Shown here piece after piece: positions 6,800 to 13,931 of a DNA stretch of 20,759 bases. The notes beneath the pieces were generated by a model. The model searched no databases. It saw only the letters and a program-made list of their open reading frames with translations, and was not told the origin of the DNA. The first letter of the stretch is position 1, and the number at the start of each line of letters is the position of its first letter. This DNA is from an uncultured Kiloniellales bacterium (GTDB lineage: Bacteria > Pseudomonadota > Alphaproteobacteria > Kiloniellales > JAKSDN01), in assembly GCA_947259625.1 (NCBI GenBank), contig CAMYMY010000014.1, positions 1-20,759 on the forward strand. Direction: 5' to 3'. Both the position numbers and the translations under genes were made by a program.

Positions 6800-6813
6800 T
6801 TGACCTGCATCAA
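6800..6813 (-). promoter_or_regulatory. FNR/FixK-type binding site
   Basis: TTGAC-CTGC-ATCAA on the plus strand (TTGAT-GCAG-GTCAA on the minus) matches the alphaproteobacterial FnrL/FixK pattern TTGA-N6-TCAA fully and the enteric FNR box TTGAT-N4-ATCAA at 9 of 10 positions. It lies upstream of the DUF2892 gene. The downstream -10 region is poor, so the promoter geometry is uncertain. Confidence 0.45.
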
Positions 6814-6868
6814 GACGCGCCAACAGACCAGCGCCCGGCGCATGGCTCTTCAGGGGCACGGACCGCCC

Positions 6869-8206
6869 TCACTCCCCGGCGGGCAGGTCGAGCCGGGCGC
6901 AGAGGCCGCCGAGCTCGGATCCGTCCAAGATCAGCGAACCGCGGTAGAGCACGGCAATTTCCTGGACGATATCCAGGCCGAGGCCGTTGCCGGCGACGGT
7001 TTCGTCGAGCCGCCGGCCGCGGTGCAGGACCTCGGCCCGCCTGTCCCCGGGAATGCCCGGCCCGTCGTCCTCGACCGCGATCACCAGGCGGTCGTCGACT
7101 TGGCTTGCGCCGACAGCAATCTGCGTTTTCGCCCACTTGCAGGCGTTGTCCATCAGGTTGCCGACCATCTCCTCCAAGTCGCGCGCATCGCCCCGAAAGA
7201 CCAGGCCGTCCAAGCCGGAGACGGCGATCTCGAGGCCGCGCTCCCTGTGCAGGAGGCCCATCGAGAAGCGGAGGTCGTCGACGACATCCGCAACCGCCGC
7301 GCGGGCGCCCAGCACGTCGCCCGAGCCCGCGGCCCGCGCCCGGACCAGGTAGCGGTCGACGTGGTCGCTGATGGCGGCGATCCGGTCCCGCAGGAGCGCG
7401 CCCCGCTCGCCGTCGACCTCGCGGGCCTCGTTGCGGATCACGCTGAGCGGATTCTTCAGCGCGTGGGCCAGATTGCCGGCCTGGGTCCGCGCGCGCTCGA
7501 GCATCGCGGCATCGCGATCGAGCAGCGCGTTCAGTTCGCTCACGACCGGCTGTACCTCCTCGGGAAAGCTCTCAGGCAGGCGCTCCGAACGCCCCTCCCG
7601 GATCCCGGCGATGGCCTGTCGCAGGGCCCGCAAGGGCTGCAGCCCGAAGCGGACCTGCAGCAACACGGCGCCCAACAGGCCGACGCCCAGGGTCCCCAGG
7701 GTCATCGCCAGCTGGACGACGAAGGCATCGACATCGCGGTCGATATCGCTGAGCGGTCCGGCAACCGCCAGAACGAAGTGACCGCGCGCGCGCGGCAAGG
7801 TTATGTCGGCGACGAGCCCCCGCAGGGCCTCCTGCCCGGGACCGATGAGCGCCTGCACCTGCGCGCCCGACCCGGCCCTGGGCCTCTCGACCTCGAGGCG
7901 GTCGTGCCAGAGCGATTCCGAGCGGACCACGACGTCTTCCGAACTGGCGATCTGCCAGTACCAGCCCGAGTGAGGCCGGTTGTAACGCGGGTCGGAGGGC
8001 GTCCAGGGAAGCACCAGTTCGCCGCCGGCCGTGACCTCGCTGGCCGCGACCATTTCCTCCATATGGTCGAACAGCTGGCGGTCGAAGCGCCGTTCGATGT
8101 GGTCCCGGAACAGGAAGACCAGCAGCAAACCCGCCGCGGCGAGCCAACCCACCAACCAGAGGGTCGCGGTTGCGACCAATCTGAACGTCAGGGATCTACG
8201 AAGCAT
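6869..8206 (-). CDS. Sensor histidine kinase (PhoQ-like layout)
   Basis: 445 residues. TM1 is at about 11-33, a periplasmic sensor region at 34-160, TM2 at 162-186, and a HAMP-like linker follows. The H-box has phospho-acceptor His248 (AHALKNPLSVI), with the HALKNP form seen in PhoQ-type kinases. The ATPase domain has an N-box NLMDNACKWAK (350-360), a G1 box DDGPGIP (380-386) and a G2 box GNGLGL (407-412). All catalytic residues are present. It overlaps the upstream response-regulator gene by 11 nt, so the two are translationally coupled and form a cognate pair. The ligand is unknown; the linked PepSY protein suggests an envelope signal such as metal, pH or peptide stress. Confidence 0.93.
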   Translation of the reverse strand: MLRRSLTFRLVATATLWLVGWLAAAGLLLVFLFRDHIERRFDRQLFDHMEEMVAASEVTAGGELVLPWTPSDPRYNRPHSGWYWQIASSEDVVVRSESLWHDRLEVERPRAGSGAQVQALIGPGQEALRGLVADITLPRARGHFVLAVAGPLSDIDRDVDAFVVQLAMTLGTLGVGLLGAVLLQVRFGLQPLRALRQAIAGIREGRSERLPESFPEEVQPVVSELNALLDRDAAMLERARTQAGNLAHALKNPLSVIRNEAREVDGERGALLRDRIAAISDHVDRYLVRARAAGSGDVLGARAAVADVVDDLRFSMGLLHRERGLEIAVSGLDGLVFRGDARDLEEMVGNLMDNACKWAKTQIAVGASQVDDRLVIAVEDDGPGIPGDRRAEVLHRGRRLDETVAGNGLGLDIVQEIAVLYRGSLILDGSELGGLCARLDLPAGE

Positions 8207-8867
8207 CCCGGGGCGTGACCAGTTGATAACCCTGTCCTCTATGGGTCTTGATCAAAGCCGTGCCGAGCTTCCTGCGCAACCGGTTGATCAATACCTCGAT
8301 CACGTTCGAATCGCGATCGAAGTCCTGACCATAGATATGTTCGGTCAGCTCGGTCTTGGAGATCACCTTGCCATGATGATGCATGAGGTAGGACAGGGTC
8401 CTGAACTCGAACGCCGTCAATTCCACGAGGTTTCCGTGCAGGGTTACGCGGGTCGTCCCCGGATCGACTCTGAGCGGGCCGTGTTCCAGCACCGGGCTCG
8501 CGCGTCCCGCGGCGCGGCGGATCAGCGCCTCGAGACGCGCCAGCAGCTCTTCCAGCTCGAAGGGTTTCGCCAGGTAGTCGTCGGCCCCGGCGCGCAGCCC
8601 GGTGACCTTCTCCCGCCAAGTGTCGCGCGCCGTGAGGACCAGGACGGGCATGTCTCTGCCGGCCTCGCGCCAGCGCCGCAGGATCGTCAGGCCATCGACG
8701 ACGGGCAGACCGAGATCGAGAACGACCGCGTCATAGGGTTCGCTTTCGCCCAAGAACCCGCCCTCCTCGCCGTCATGGGCGAGGTCGACGACGTACCCGG
8801 CCTGCCTCAACGTGGTTTCGACTTGCCGCGCCACGTCGCGGTCGTCTTCGACGACGAGGACCCTCAT
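8196..8867 (-). CDS. OmpR/PhoP-family response regulator
   Basis: 223 residues. The receiver domain (1-115) has the acidic pair at 8-9, phospho-acceptor Asp51, Thr79 and Lys101, and a DDYLAKPF segment. A winged-helix DNA-binding domain (about 125-220) has the ELTAFEFRTLSYL and VIEVLINRLRRKL helices typical of OmpR/PhoB proteins. The ATG at 8867 follows the PepSY stop by 14 nt, and the 3' end overlaps the kinase by 11 nt. OmpR-family dimers bind direct repeats spaced 11 bp apart; such a triple repeat stands at 9405-9431 upstream of this operon, pointing to autoregulation. Confidence 0.94.
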   Translation of the reverse strand: MRVLVVEDDRDVARQVETTLRQAGYVVDLAHDGEEGGFLGESEPYDAVVLDLGLPVVDGLTILRRWREAGRDMPVLVLTARDTWREKVTGLRAGADDYLAKPFELEELLARLEALIRRAAGRASPVLEHGPLRVDPGTTRVTLHGNLVELTAFEFRTLSYLMHHHGKVISKTELTEHIYGQDFDRDSNVIEVLINRLRRKLGTALIKTHRGQGYQLVTPRDAS

Positions 8868-8881
8868 TTCCGACGCCCGGG

Positions 8882-9316
8882 CTAGCCGTCGTCATGATCA
8901 TGACCCTGCCGCCCGTGCTCTCCTTCCAGTTCGAGTAGCTCCAGACTTTTGGCATCGTACTCCAATTCCAGCACGTTGCCTTCGGGCGTCATGATCTTGG
9001 CCTCGTAGACCCATCTCAGCTGGCCCCGGTGCTTCACCTGCGCGAGATTAACCTTCAGGATCCGAGCGTGGAAGTCTCGGTGGACGTGCGCCAGGAGTTG
9101 CTGCAAGGAGACGATCTTATGGGCTCTTAGGACCTTGTGGAAGTCGTCTTCGCCGGCACCCGCCATGCCGGGCCCGGCTGCCAGAAATAGGCCCGCCGCG
9201 AGGGTCACTCCGAAAACCGCCGCACCCGCGGCGATGCGGCGCAGGATCGAAGGGAAAGTTCGTGTTTGCGGGTTCCGAAGCCCCACCCCACAGCCGAAAT
9301 GGTTGCTTCCAGTCAC
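8882..9316 (-). CDS. PepSY domain protein, exported
   Basis: About 144 residues from the GTG at 9314-9316. The frame is open to an ATG at 9445, but that start would place the 11-bp operator repeats inside the gene and adds unconvincing sequence, so I prefer an internal start; a GTG ten codons further in is also possible. Residues from the chosen start show a basic n-region (ILRR), a hydrophobic AAVFGVTLAAGLFLAA and a likely cleavage site near MAGAG. The mature part fits a PepSY domain: helix (DFHKVLRAHKIVSLQQLL), a strand with ILKVNLAQ, then WVYEAKIMTPEGNVLELEYDA. The tail GHDHDDG is His/Asp-rich and could bind metal. PepSY proteins often accompany two-component systems and may tune the sensor in the periplasm. 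Confidence 0.8.
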   Translation of the reverse strand: MTGSNHFGCGVGLRNPQTRTFPSILRRIAAGAAVFGVTLAAGLFLAAGPGMAGAGEDDFHKVLRAHKIVSLQQLLAHVHRDFHARILKVNLAQVKHRGQLRWVYEAKIMTPEGNVLELEYDAKSLELLELEGEHGRQGHDHDDG

Positions 9317-9404
9317 GCTGCTTACCCCGGTAACGTCCTGTCGCCAGTCTCTTGGTTGAAGGCGAGTGTGGCAAGCCGAAGCTGAACACAGCCTTAAATT
9401 ACTC

Positions 9405-9431
9405 CTCAGCGCCGGTTCAGGTTGCGTTCGG
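9405..9431. promoter_or_regulatory. Triple 11-bp-spaced direct repeat (OmpR-family operator candidate)
   Basis: On the plus strand CTCAG (9405), TTCAG (9416) and TTCGG (9427) begin exactly 11 bp apart. This spacing is the classic arrangement for tandem binding by OmpR/PhoB-type regulators. The site precedes the PepSY-regulator-kinase operon. A possible -10 (TAATTT on the minus strand, about 9392-9397) follows immediately. The regulator at 8196-8867 is the obvious candidate ligand, by inference. Confidence 0.5.
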
Positions 9432-9451
9432 TATTGTTTGATCATGGTTTC

Positions 9452-9468
9452 TCGAACAAGGCTCGAAC
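9452..9468. promoter_or_regulatory. TCGAAC direct repeat (GAAC-N7-GAAC, LexA-like)
   Basis: GAAC at 9454-9457 and 9465-9468 separated by 7 nt reads GTTC-N7-GTTC on the minus strand, which is the alphaproteobacterial LexA box pattern. The repeat is longer than the box (CTCGAAC twice, period 11), so it could equally be another OmpR-type pair. No SOS gene lies nearby. Confidence 0.3.
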
Positions 9469-9479
9469 GCGGAAATCAG

Positions 9480-9700
9480 ACCGGCAAATTGCTTAAGGAG
9501 ATCGTACACGAATGAGACCGGGGGGCCCGGATTCGCCCGGCCCCCACCCCGACCCCGGGAACGCGCCGGGAGGACGCCAAGATAAGGCGACCCTCCTTTC
9601 TCCCTAGGCACCGGTCTGGTGAAGTGGTGTCGTGGCAGCCCACCAACCGGACCGCGCCAAATCGCCCAGTCTTTCCCTGGCGCTCCCCTCCCCCGGTGGT
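9480..9700 (+). other. Structured intergenic region without a convincing CDS
   Basis: Between the PepSY operon control region and the terminator I find no protein gene I would defend. The stretch contains several inverted repeats that would form RNA stems: GGGGGCC/GGCCCCC (about 9522-9544), GGAGG...CCTCC enclosing GCC...GGC (about 9569-9597), an 8-bp GGTCTGGT/ACCGGACC stem enclosing TGGTG/CACCA (about 9614-9652), and GCGCC/GGCGC (about 9654-9683). A weak 31-codon Pro/Gly-rich frame begins at 9512. Together with the plus-directed terminator at 9708-9745 this could be a small RNA gene, but no known RNA family (SRP, 6S, tmRNA, RNase P) could be recognised. Confidence 0.3.
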
Positions 9701-9707
9701 CACATAG

Positions 9708-9745
9708 AAAGGACGGGCCGCTTCCCCTTCGGCCCGTCCTTTTTT
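9708..9745. terminator. Strong intrinsic terminator, best read on + but possibly bidirectional
   Basis: A 10-bp GC-rich stem, GGACGGGCCG (9711-9720) with CGGCCCGTCC (9730-9739), has a 9-nt loop and is followed by TTTTTT (9740-9745) on the plus strand. AAA before the stem gives UUUCU on the minus strand, so it can also end the his operon, whose last gene (HIT) stops 17 nt away. No plus-strand CDS precedes it. Confidence 0.85.
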
Positions 9746-9761
9746 GTGTCTCGACTCCGCG

Positions 9762-10130
9762 CTATTTCTCCGGCGGCTTGATCATGCGGCCCAGATCCTT
9801 GCCGGCGAAGAGGTGCAGGTGAAAGTGCATGACCTCCTGGTGCGCATCGGGGCCTGTATTGGCGAGGATCCGATAGCCGGGCTGGACCAGGCCCAGGTCG
9901 CGGGCGATCTTGCCGGCGGCGCGGATAAAGCCGGCGATTTCGGCCTCCGGGGCATTCCGGGAAAAGTCGTCGAAGGAGCTATAGGGGCCCTTTGGCACGA
10001 CCAGGACATGGGTCGGAGTCTGCGGCTCGATGTCCTTGAACGCCAGCACGTGCTCGTCCTCGTAAACCTTGTCGCAGGGAATCTCGCCGCGAAGGATCTT
10101 CGCGAAGACATTGTTCTCGTCATAGGCCAT
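9762..10130 (-). CDS. HIT (histidine triad) family protein
   Basis: 122 residues from the ATG at 10128-10130, chosen because GAGGAAG lies 6 nt upstream; an in-frame GTG at 10145 overlaps the hisE stop. The C-terminal HIT motif is HFHLHLF (102-108), with Asn91 and the PTHVLVVPK segment (39-47) also typical. The family (HinT/PKCI-like) hydrolyses adenosine nucleotide phosphoramidates in the cytoplasm. It is the last gene of the histidine operon, directly after hisE. I recall a 122-residue HIT ORF at the same place in the Azospirillum brasilense his cluster; this was not checked here. Confidence 0.93.
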   Translation of the reverse strand: MAYDENNVFAKILRGEIPCDKVYEDEHVLAFKDIEPQTPTHVLVVPKGPYSSFDDFSRNAPEAEIAGFIRAAGKIARDLGLVQPGYRILANTGPDAHQEVMHFHLHLFAGKDLGRMIKPPEK

Positions 10131-10141
10131 GGTTGTCTTCC

Positions 10142-10480
10142 TCACTGCTTCTTCCGCCGGGCCTTTTCCGTCAGGCCGGAGACGCCCTTTCGCTCGGCCA
10201 GCGCCTGCCAGACCCGCTCCGGCTTGACGTCGCAGGCGGCCCAGAGCACCAGCAGGTGATAGAGCAGGTCGGCACTCTCGGCGGCCAGCTTCTTCTTCTT
10301 GCCGCGCACGGCCTCGATCAGGGCCTCGACCGCCTCCTCGCCGACCTTCTGGGCGATCTTGGGGACGCCCCTCTCGAACAGCTTGGCGGTATGGGAGCTT
10401 TTTGGGTCAGCCCCGCGGCGGCTCTCGATCACCTCGTAGAGATCGTCCAGCACGGTAGCGTCCAACTCGTGCTCGGCCAT
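10142..10480 (-). CDS. hisE: Phosphoribosyl-ATP pyrophosphohydrolase
   Basis: 112 residues from the ATG at 10478-10480. HisE hydrolyses PR-ATP to PR-AMP and pyrophosphate, the second step of histidine synthesis. The family signature is present: SHTAKLFERGVPKIAQKVG then EEAVEALIEA (48-57), whose Glu residues bind Mg2+, and AAESADLLYHLLVLW. The protein is a stand-alone HisE, as usual in alphaproteobacteria, not a HisIE fusion; hisI is not in the window. The basic tail (EKARRKKQ) is lineage-typical. It is 59 nt downstream of hisF, and its stop overlaps the ribosome site of the HIT gene. Confidence 0.95.
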   Translation of the reverse strand: MAEHELDATVLDDLYEVIESRRGADPKSSHTAKLFERGVPKIAQKVGEEAVEALIEAVRGKKKKLAAESADLLYHLLVLWAACDVKPERVWQALAERKGVSGLTEKARRKKQ

Positions 10481-10539
10481 GTCCACCGCCTTTCCGCTGT
10501 CCTCGCGTCGCGCTCCCGTAACAGGAATCGACCGCCCTG

Positions 10540-11304
10540 TCACCCGGCCGGCCGCACCGGGACCCCGGCCCGTGCCAGGTGCGCCTTGGCCTCGGCAATC
10601 GAATAGGTGCCGAAGTGGAAGATCGAGGCGGCGAGCAGCGCCGAGGCGTGGCCGTCGCGCACGCCCTCGACCAGGTGGTCGAGAGTGCCGACCCCGCCCG
10701 AGGCGATGACCGGGACGGTCACCGCGTCGACGATGCGCCGGGTCAGCTCGATGTCGTAACCCTGCTTGGTGCCGTCGCGATCCATCGAGGTCAGCAGGAT
10801 CTCGCCGGCGCCGTAGTCGGTCATGCGCCGGGACCAGTCGATGGCGTCGAGGCCGGTCGGCGTGCGGCCGCCGTGAACGAAGACCTCGAAACGCCCCGGT
10901 TCGGCGCGTTTGGCGTCGACGGCGACCACGATGCATTGCGTGCCGAACTTCTCGGCCGCCTCGCGCACGAAATCCGGGTTGTCGACCGCCGCGGTGTTGA
11001 TCGAGACCTTATCGGCGCCGGCCAGCAGCAGGCGGCGGATGTCCTCGGTCGTGCGCACGCCACCACCCACGGTGAGCGGCATGAAGCAGACCTCGGCCGT
11101 GCGGGCGACCACGTCGAGGATGATGTCGCGCTTCTCGTGGCTGGCCGTGATGTCGAGGAAGCAGAGTTCGTCGGCGCCGGCTGCGTCGTAGATCCGGGCT
11201 TGCTCGACCGGGTCGCCGGCGTCGCGCAGGTCGACGAAGTTGACGCCCTTGACCACGCGGCCGTCCTTGACGTCGAGGCAGGGGATGATCCGCGCCTTCA
11301 GCAT
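10540..11304 (-). CDS. hisF: Imidazole glycerol phosphate synthase, cyclase subunit
   Basis: 254 residues, standard length. HisF uses ammonia from HisH to convert PRFAR into imidazole glycerol phosphate and AICAR. Catalytic Asp11 (IPCLDVKDG) and Asp130 (VVAVDAKR) are both present, as are the phosphate-binding glycine loops LTVGGGVRT (77-85) and VIASGGVGTLDHL on the (beta/alpha)8 barrel. It overlaps the 3' end of hisA by 7 nt, which couples the two reading frames. Its partner HisH is encoded two genes upstream. Confidence 0.97.
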   Translation of the reverse strand: MLKARIIPCLDVKDGRVVKGVNFVDLRDAGDPVEQARIYDAAGADELCFLDITASHEKRDIILDVVARTAEVCFMPLTVGGGVRTTEDIRRLLLAGADKVSINTAAVDNPDFVREAAEKFGTQCIVVAVDAKRAEPGRFEVFVHGGRTPTGLDAIDWSRRMTDYGAGEILLTSMDRDGTKQGYDIELTRRIVDAVTVPVIASGGVGTLDHLVEGVRDGHASALLAASIFHFGTYSIAEAKAHLARAGVPVRPAG

Positions 11305-12041
11305 CCGGCCGCCTCCTTCGCGCCGACCAGGGCGAGCGCGCTCTTCGGATCGACGCGCCCGTCGTAGAGCGCGCGCCCGCAGATCACCCCTTCGATACCG
11401 CGGTCCTCGACCGCCAGCAGGGCCGCGATGTCGTCGAGCGAGGAGACTCCGCCCGAGGCGATGACCGGGATCGAGACGGCCTCGGCCAGCGCCGCCGTGG
11501 CGGCAACGTTGACGCCCTGGAGCGCGCCGTCGCGTTCGATATCGGTATAGACCAGGGCGGCAACGCCCGCGTCCTCGAAGCGGCGCGCCAGGTCGTGCGC
11601 CGCGAGGTCGCTCTGCTCGGCCCAGCCCTCGACCGCGACCCGGCCGCCGCGCGCGTCGATTCCGACCACGACGCGCCCGGCAAAGCGTTGGCAGGCCTCG
11701 CGCACGAGGTCCGGATCCTTGACCGCAGCGGTGCCGAGGATGACCCGGACCACGCCGGCGTCGAGCCAGGTCTCGATCGTCGCCATGTCGCGGATGCCGC
11801 CGCCGAGCTGCACCGGCAGGTCGACGGCGGCCAGGATCGCGTCGACCGCCGCGCGATTGACCGGCCGGCCCTCGAACGCGCCGTTGAGATCGACCAGGTG
11901 CAGCCAGCGGAACCCCGCTTCGGCGAAGGTCCGCGCCTGGGCCGCCGGATCGGGGTTGAAGACCTTCGCGGTGTCCATCTCGCCGCGCAGTAGGCGCACG
12001 GCTGCGCCGTCCTTGAGATCGATGGCAGGGAAGACGATCAC
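11298..12041 (-). CDS. hisA: ProFAR isomerase (HisA)
   Basis: 247 residues. HisA isomerises ProFAR to PRFAR by an Amadori rearrangement. Catalytic Asp8 (FPAIDLKDG) and Asp129 (VVGIDARGG) are present, with the phosphate loops LGGGIRD (79-85) and VIASGGVSSLDDI. The start codon is GTG at 12039-12041; GGGGA lies 7 nt upstream. It follows the GNAT gene by 15 nt and overlaps hisF by 7 nt. HisA and HisF are homologous barrels and are adjacent here, as in most operons. Confidence 0.97.
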   Translation of the reverse strand: MIVFPAIDLKDGAAVRLLRGEMDTAKVFNPDPAAQARTFAEAGFRWLHLVDLNGAFEGRPVNRAAVDAILAAVDLPVQLGGGIRDMATIETWLDAGVVRVILGTAAVKDPDLVREACQRFAGRVVVGIDARGGRVAVEGWAEQSDLAAHDLARRFEDAGVAALVYTDIERDGALQGVNVAATAALAEAVSIPVIASGGVSSLDDIAALLAVEDRGIEGVICGRALYDGRVDPKSALALVGAKEAAGC

Positions 12042-12056
12042 CTTTCGATCCCCATA

Positions 12057-12626
12057 TCAGTCCTCGCCCGGAACCGTGGCGCCGTTGCCGACCAAGTCCT
12101 TGAAATAGAAGTAGCCGGTGATCCAGCGCCCGTCGACCCAGGCATAATGCGGATGCGTGCCCCAGCGCTGGTAGCCACGCCTCTTGTAGACCTGTATCGC
12201 CGCCTCCTGGGTCTCGCGGACGTCCAGGTTGAGCACCCGCAGGTCGGCCGCCCGCGCCGTGGCCTCGACCGATTCGACCAGGCGCTGCGCGAGGCCGTGG
12301 CCCCGCGCCCAGGGGGCGACGAAGAAGGTCGTCAGCTGACCGGTCAGCGCCTGGGCCTCATTGTTCTTCGGCGGCCGCTGAAGCTGGGCCGAGCCAGCGA
12401 TGGTGCCGTCCACGCGGGCGACGTGGAGCTCGCGCTCGGGAACCAGCAACACGCCCTTCCAGTAGGTTTCCATGACATGGCGCGGCGGCGGCTTCAGCCA
12501 GCCGAAACCGCCGCCGTCCAGGATTGCCGCGTCGGCGGCGTCGCAGAGATCGTGAAGATCACCGGCATTGAACTCGGTGAGCTGCTCGACGGCGGTCTGC
12601 GGTTCGAAGTCGCCCGGTTCGCCCAT
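12057..12626 (-). CDS. GNAT family N-acetyltransferase inside the his operon
   Basis: 189 residues. GNAT fold features: a strand with LHVARVDGTIAGSAQLQ, then TTFFVAPWARGHGLAQRLV (about 99-117) holding the acetyl-CoA-binding R-G-H-G-L-A loop, VLNLDVRETQEAAIQVYKRRGY (131-152) with the usual helix and Tyr, and a C-terminal extension. Its substrate is unknown; no motif points to tRNA, ribosomal protein or antibiotic acetylation. The start ATG overlaps the hisH stop (TGATG), so it is translationally coupled and clearly part of the operon between hisH and hisA. An extra ORF at this position is also reported, as I recall, in the A. brasilense his cluster. Confidence 0.9.
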   Translation of the reverse strand: MGEPGDFEPQTAVEQLTEFNAGDLHDLCDAADAAILDGGGFGWLKPPPRHVMETYWKGVLLVPERELHVARVDGTIAGSAQLQRPPKNNEAQALTGQLTTFFVAPWARGHGLAQRLVESVEATARAADLRVLNLDVRETQEAAIQVYKRRGYQRWGTHPHYAWVDGRWITGYFYFKDLVGNGATVPGED

Positions 12627-13270
12627 CAGGGTCTCCAGTTCAGAAAATTGGCCAAAAGACGCAGGCCGGCGGCCTGGCTCTTCTCGGGATGGAACTGCGT
12701 GCCGACCAGGTTGTCCCGGCCGACCACCGCGGTGATCGGGCCGCCGTAGTCGGTCGTGGCCAGGACATGCTCCGGGTCCGCGGCGGCGAACCGGTAGCTG
12801 TGCACGAAATAGGCGTGCGCGCCCCGCTCCAGGCCGCTCAGCACCGGATGGCCGCTCTGCACGTCCTCGAGCTCGTTCCAGCCCATGTGCGGCACCTTGA
12901 GCGCGGGGTCGCCCGGTTCCAGCGCCACGACCTCGCCCCGGATCCAGCCCAGGCCCGGGTGCACGCCGTGCTCGCGGCCGACAGTGGCCATGAGCTGCAT
13001 GCCGACGCAGATCCCCAGAAAGGGCCGGCCGGCATCCAGGGTCGCCGCCGCGAGGGCCTCGATCATACCCGGCAGGGCGTCGAGCCCCCGGCGGCAGTCG
13101 CCGAAGGCGCCCACGCCCGGCAGCACGATGCGCTCGGCCCGGGCGACCGTCTCAGGGTCCGAGGTCACGGCGACCTCCGCCGCGAGGCCGGTCTCGGCCG
13201 CCGCGCGCTCGAGCGCCTTGGCCGCCGATCGCAGGTTGCCCGACCCGTAGTCGACGATCGCGACGATCAT
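12626..13270 (-). CDS. hisH: Imidazole glycerol phosphate synthase, glutaminase subunit
   Basis: 214 residues, class I glutamine amidotransferase. The nucleophile Cys88 lies in FLGICVGMQ, and the catalytic His194 and Glu196 in TQFHPEKSQ. The oxyanion strand region PGVGAF (51-56) and the N-terminal IVDYGSGNLRS are also typical. It releases ammonia from glutamine and channels it to HisF. The frame starts 22 nt after the hisB stop and ends in a TGATG overlap with the GNAT gene. Confidence 0.97.
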   Translation of the reverse strand: MIVAIVDYGSGNLRSAAKALERAAAETGLAAEVAVTSDPETVARAERIVLPGVGAFGDCRRGLDALPGMIEALAAATLDAGRPFLGICVGMQLMATVGREHGVHPGLGWIRGEVVALEPGDPALKVPHMGWNELEDVQSGHPVLSGLERGAHAYFVHSYRFAAADPEHVLATTDYGGPITAVVGRDNLVGTQFHPEKSQAAGLRLLANFLNWRP

Positions 13271-13292
13271 GCCTCGAACAGTACCGCCATGG

Positions 13293-13880
13293 CTAGAGCG
13301 CCCCCTTGGTCGAGGGGATGGCGCCGGCCTGGCGCGGGTCGATCTCTATGGCCCGGCGCAGGGCCCTGGCCAGGCCCTTGTAGCAGGACTCGACGATGTG
13401 GTGCGCGTTCACGCCGTAGAGGGTCTCGACGTGGAGCGTCAGGCCGGCATGCTGCGCGAAGGCCTGGAACCACTCCTTGAACAACTCGGTGTCCATCTGG
13501 CCCAGCTTGTCGCGGCTGAAGTCGACCCGCCAGATCAGGTACGGCCGGTTGGATGCGTCCAGGGCCACCCGCGTGAGCGTCTCGTCCATGGGGACCAGCG
13601 CCTCGCCGTAGCGCGCGATGCCCGTTCGCTCGCCGAGCGCCTGGGCCACCGCCTGGCCCAGCGCGATGCCCGTGTCCTCCGTCGTATGGTGGAAATCGAT
13701 GTGCAGGTCCCCTTCGGCCTTCAGCGTGATGTCGATGAGGCTGTGGCGCGAGAGCTGCTCGAGCATATGGTCGAGAAAACCGATGCCGGTCTCGACGTCG
13801 TACTGGCCGGTGCCATCCAGCCGGACGGACGCGGTGATCCGCGTTTCCTTGGTGTTCCGTTCGATGCTGGCCTCGCGCAT
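13293..13880 (-). CDS. hisB: Imidazoleglycerol-phosphate dehydratase
   Basis: 195 residues, the monofunctional dehydratase (no histidinol-phosphatase domain), as in most alphaproteobacteria. It converts imidazole glycerol phosphate to imidazole acetol phosphate. Both Mn2+-binding motifs are present: DFHHTTEDTG (62-71) and NAHHIVESCYKG (158-169), along with GIGFLDHML (32-40). The ATG at 13880 has GAGGAAGG 5 nt upstream. It is the first gene of the operon, divergent from hslV, and the 146-bp gap holds both promoters. Confidence 0.97.
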   Translation of the reverse strand: MREASIERNTKETRITASVRLDGTGQYDVETGIGFLDHMLEQLSRHSLIDITLKAEGDLHIDFHHTTEDTGIALGQAVAQALGERTGIARYGEALVPMDETLTRVALDASNRPYLIWRVDFSRDKLGQMDTELFKEWFQAFAQHAGLTLHVETLYGVNAHHIVESCYKGLARALRRAIEIDPRQAGAIPSTKGAL

Positions 13881-13931
13881 GGGGGCCTTCCTCTACTGCC
13901 GGTGCAATCCCTCTGGCGTGATTTGCGCGCC

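Noticed and set aside
9317..9445. Extension of the PepSY gene to the ATG at 9445
   Set aside because: It would place the 11-bp operator repeats inside the gene and adds about 43 residues before a normal signal peptide; a weak ribosome site gives no support.
9522..9544. tRNA/tmRNA acceptor-like stem with ATTCG loop
   Set aside because: The loop does not match the T-loop consensus, and no D-arm, anticodon arm or CCA context was found.
9512..9607. 31-codon Pro/Gly-rich plus-strand frame after AAGGAG
   Set aside because: Spacing to the AAGGAG is long (11 nt), the composition follows the local GC-rich repeats, and no regulatory-peptide pattern is seen; kept only as part of the structured-region finding.
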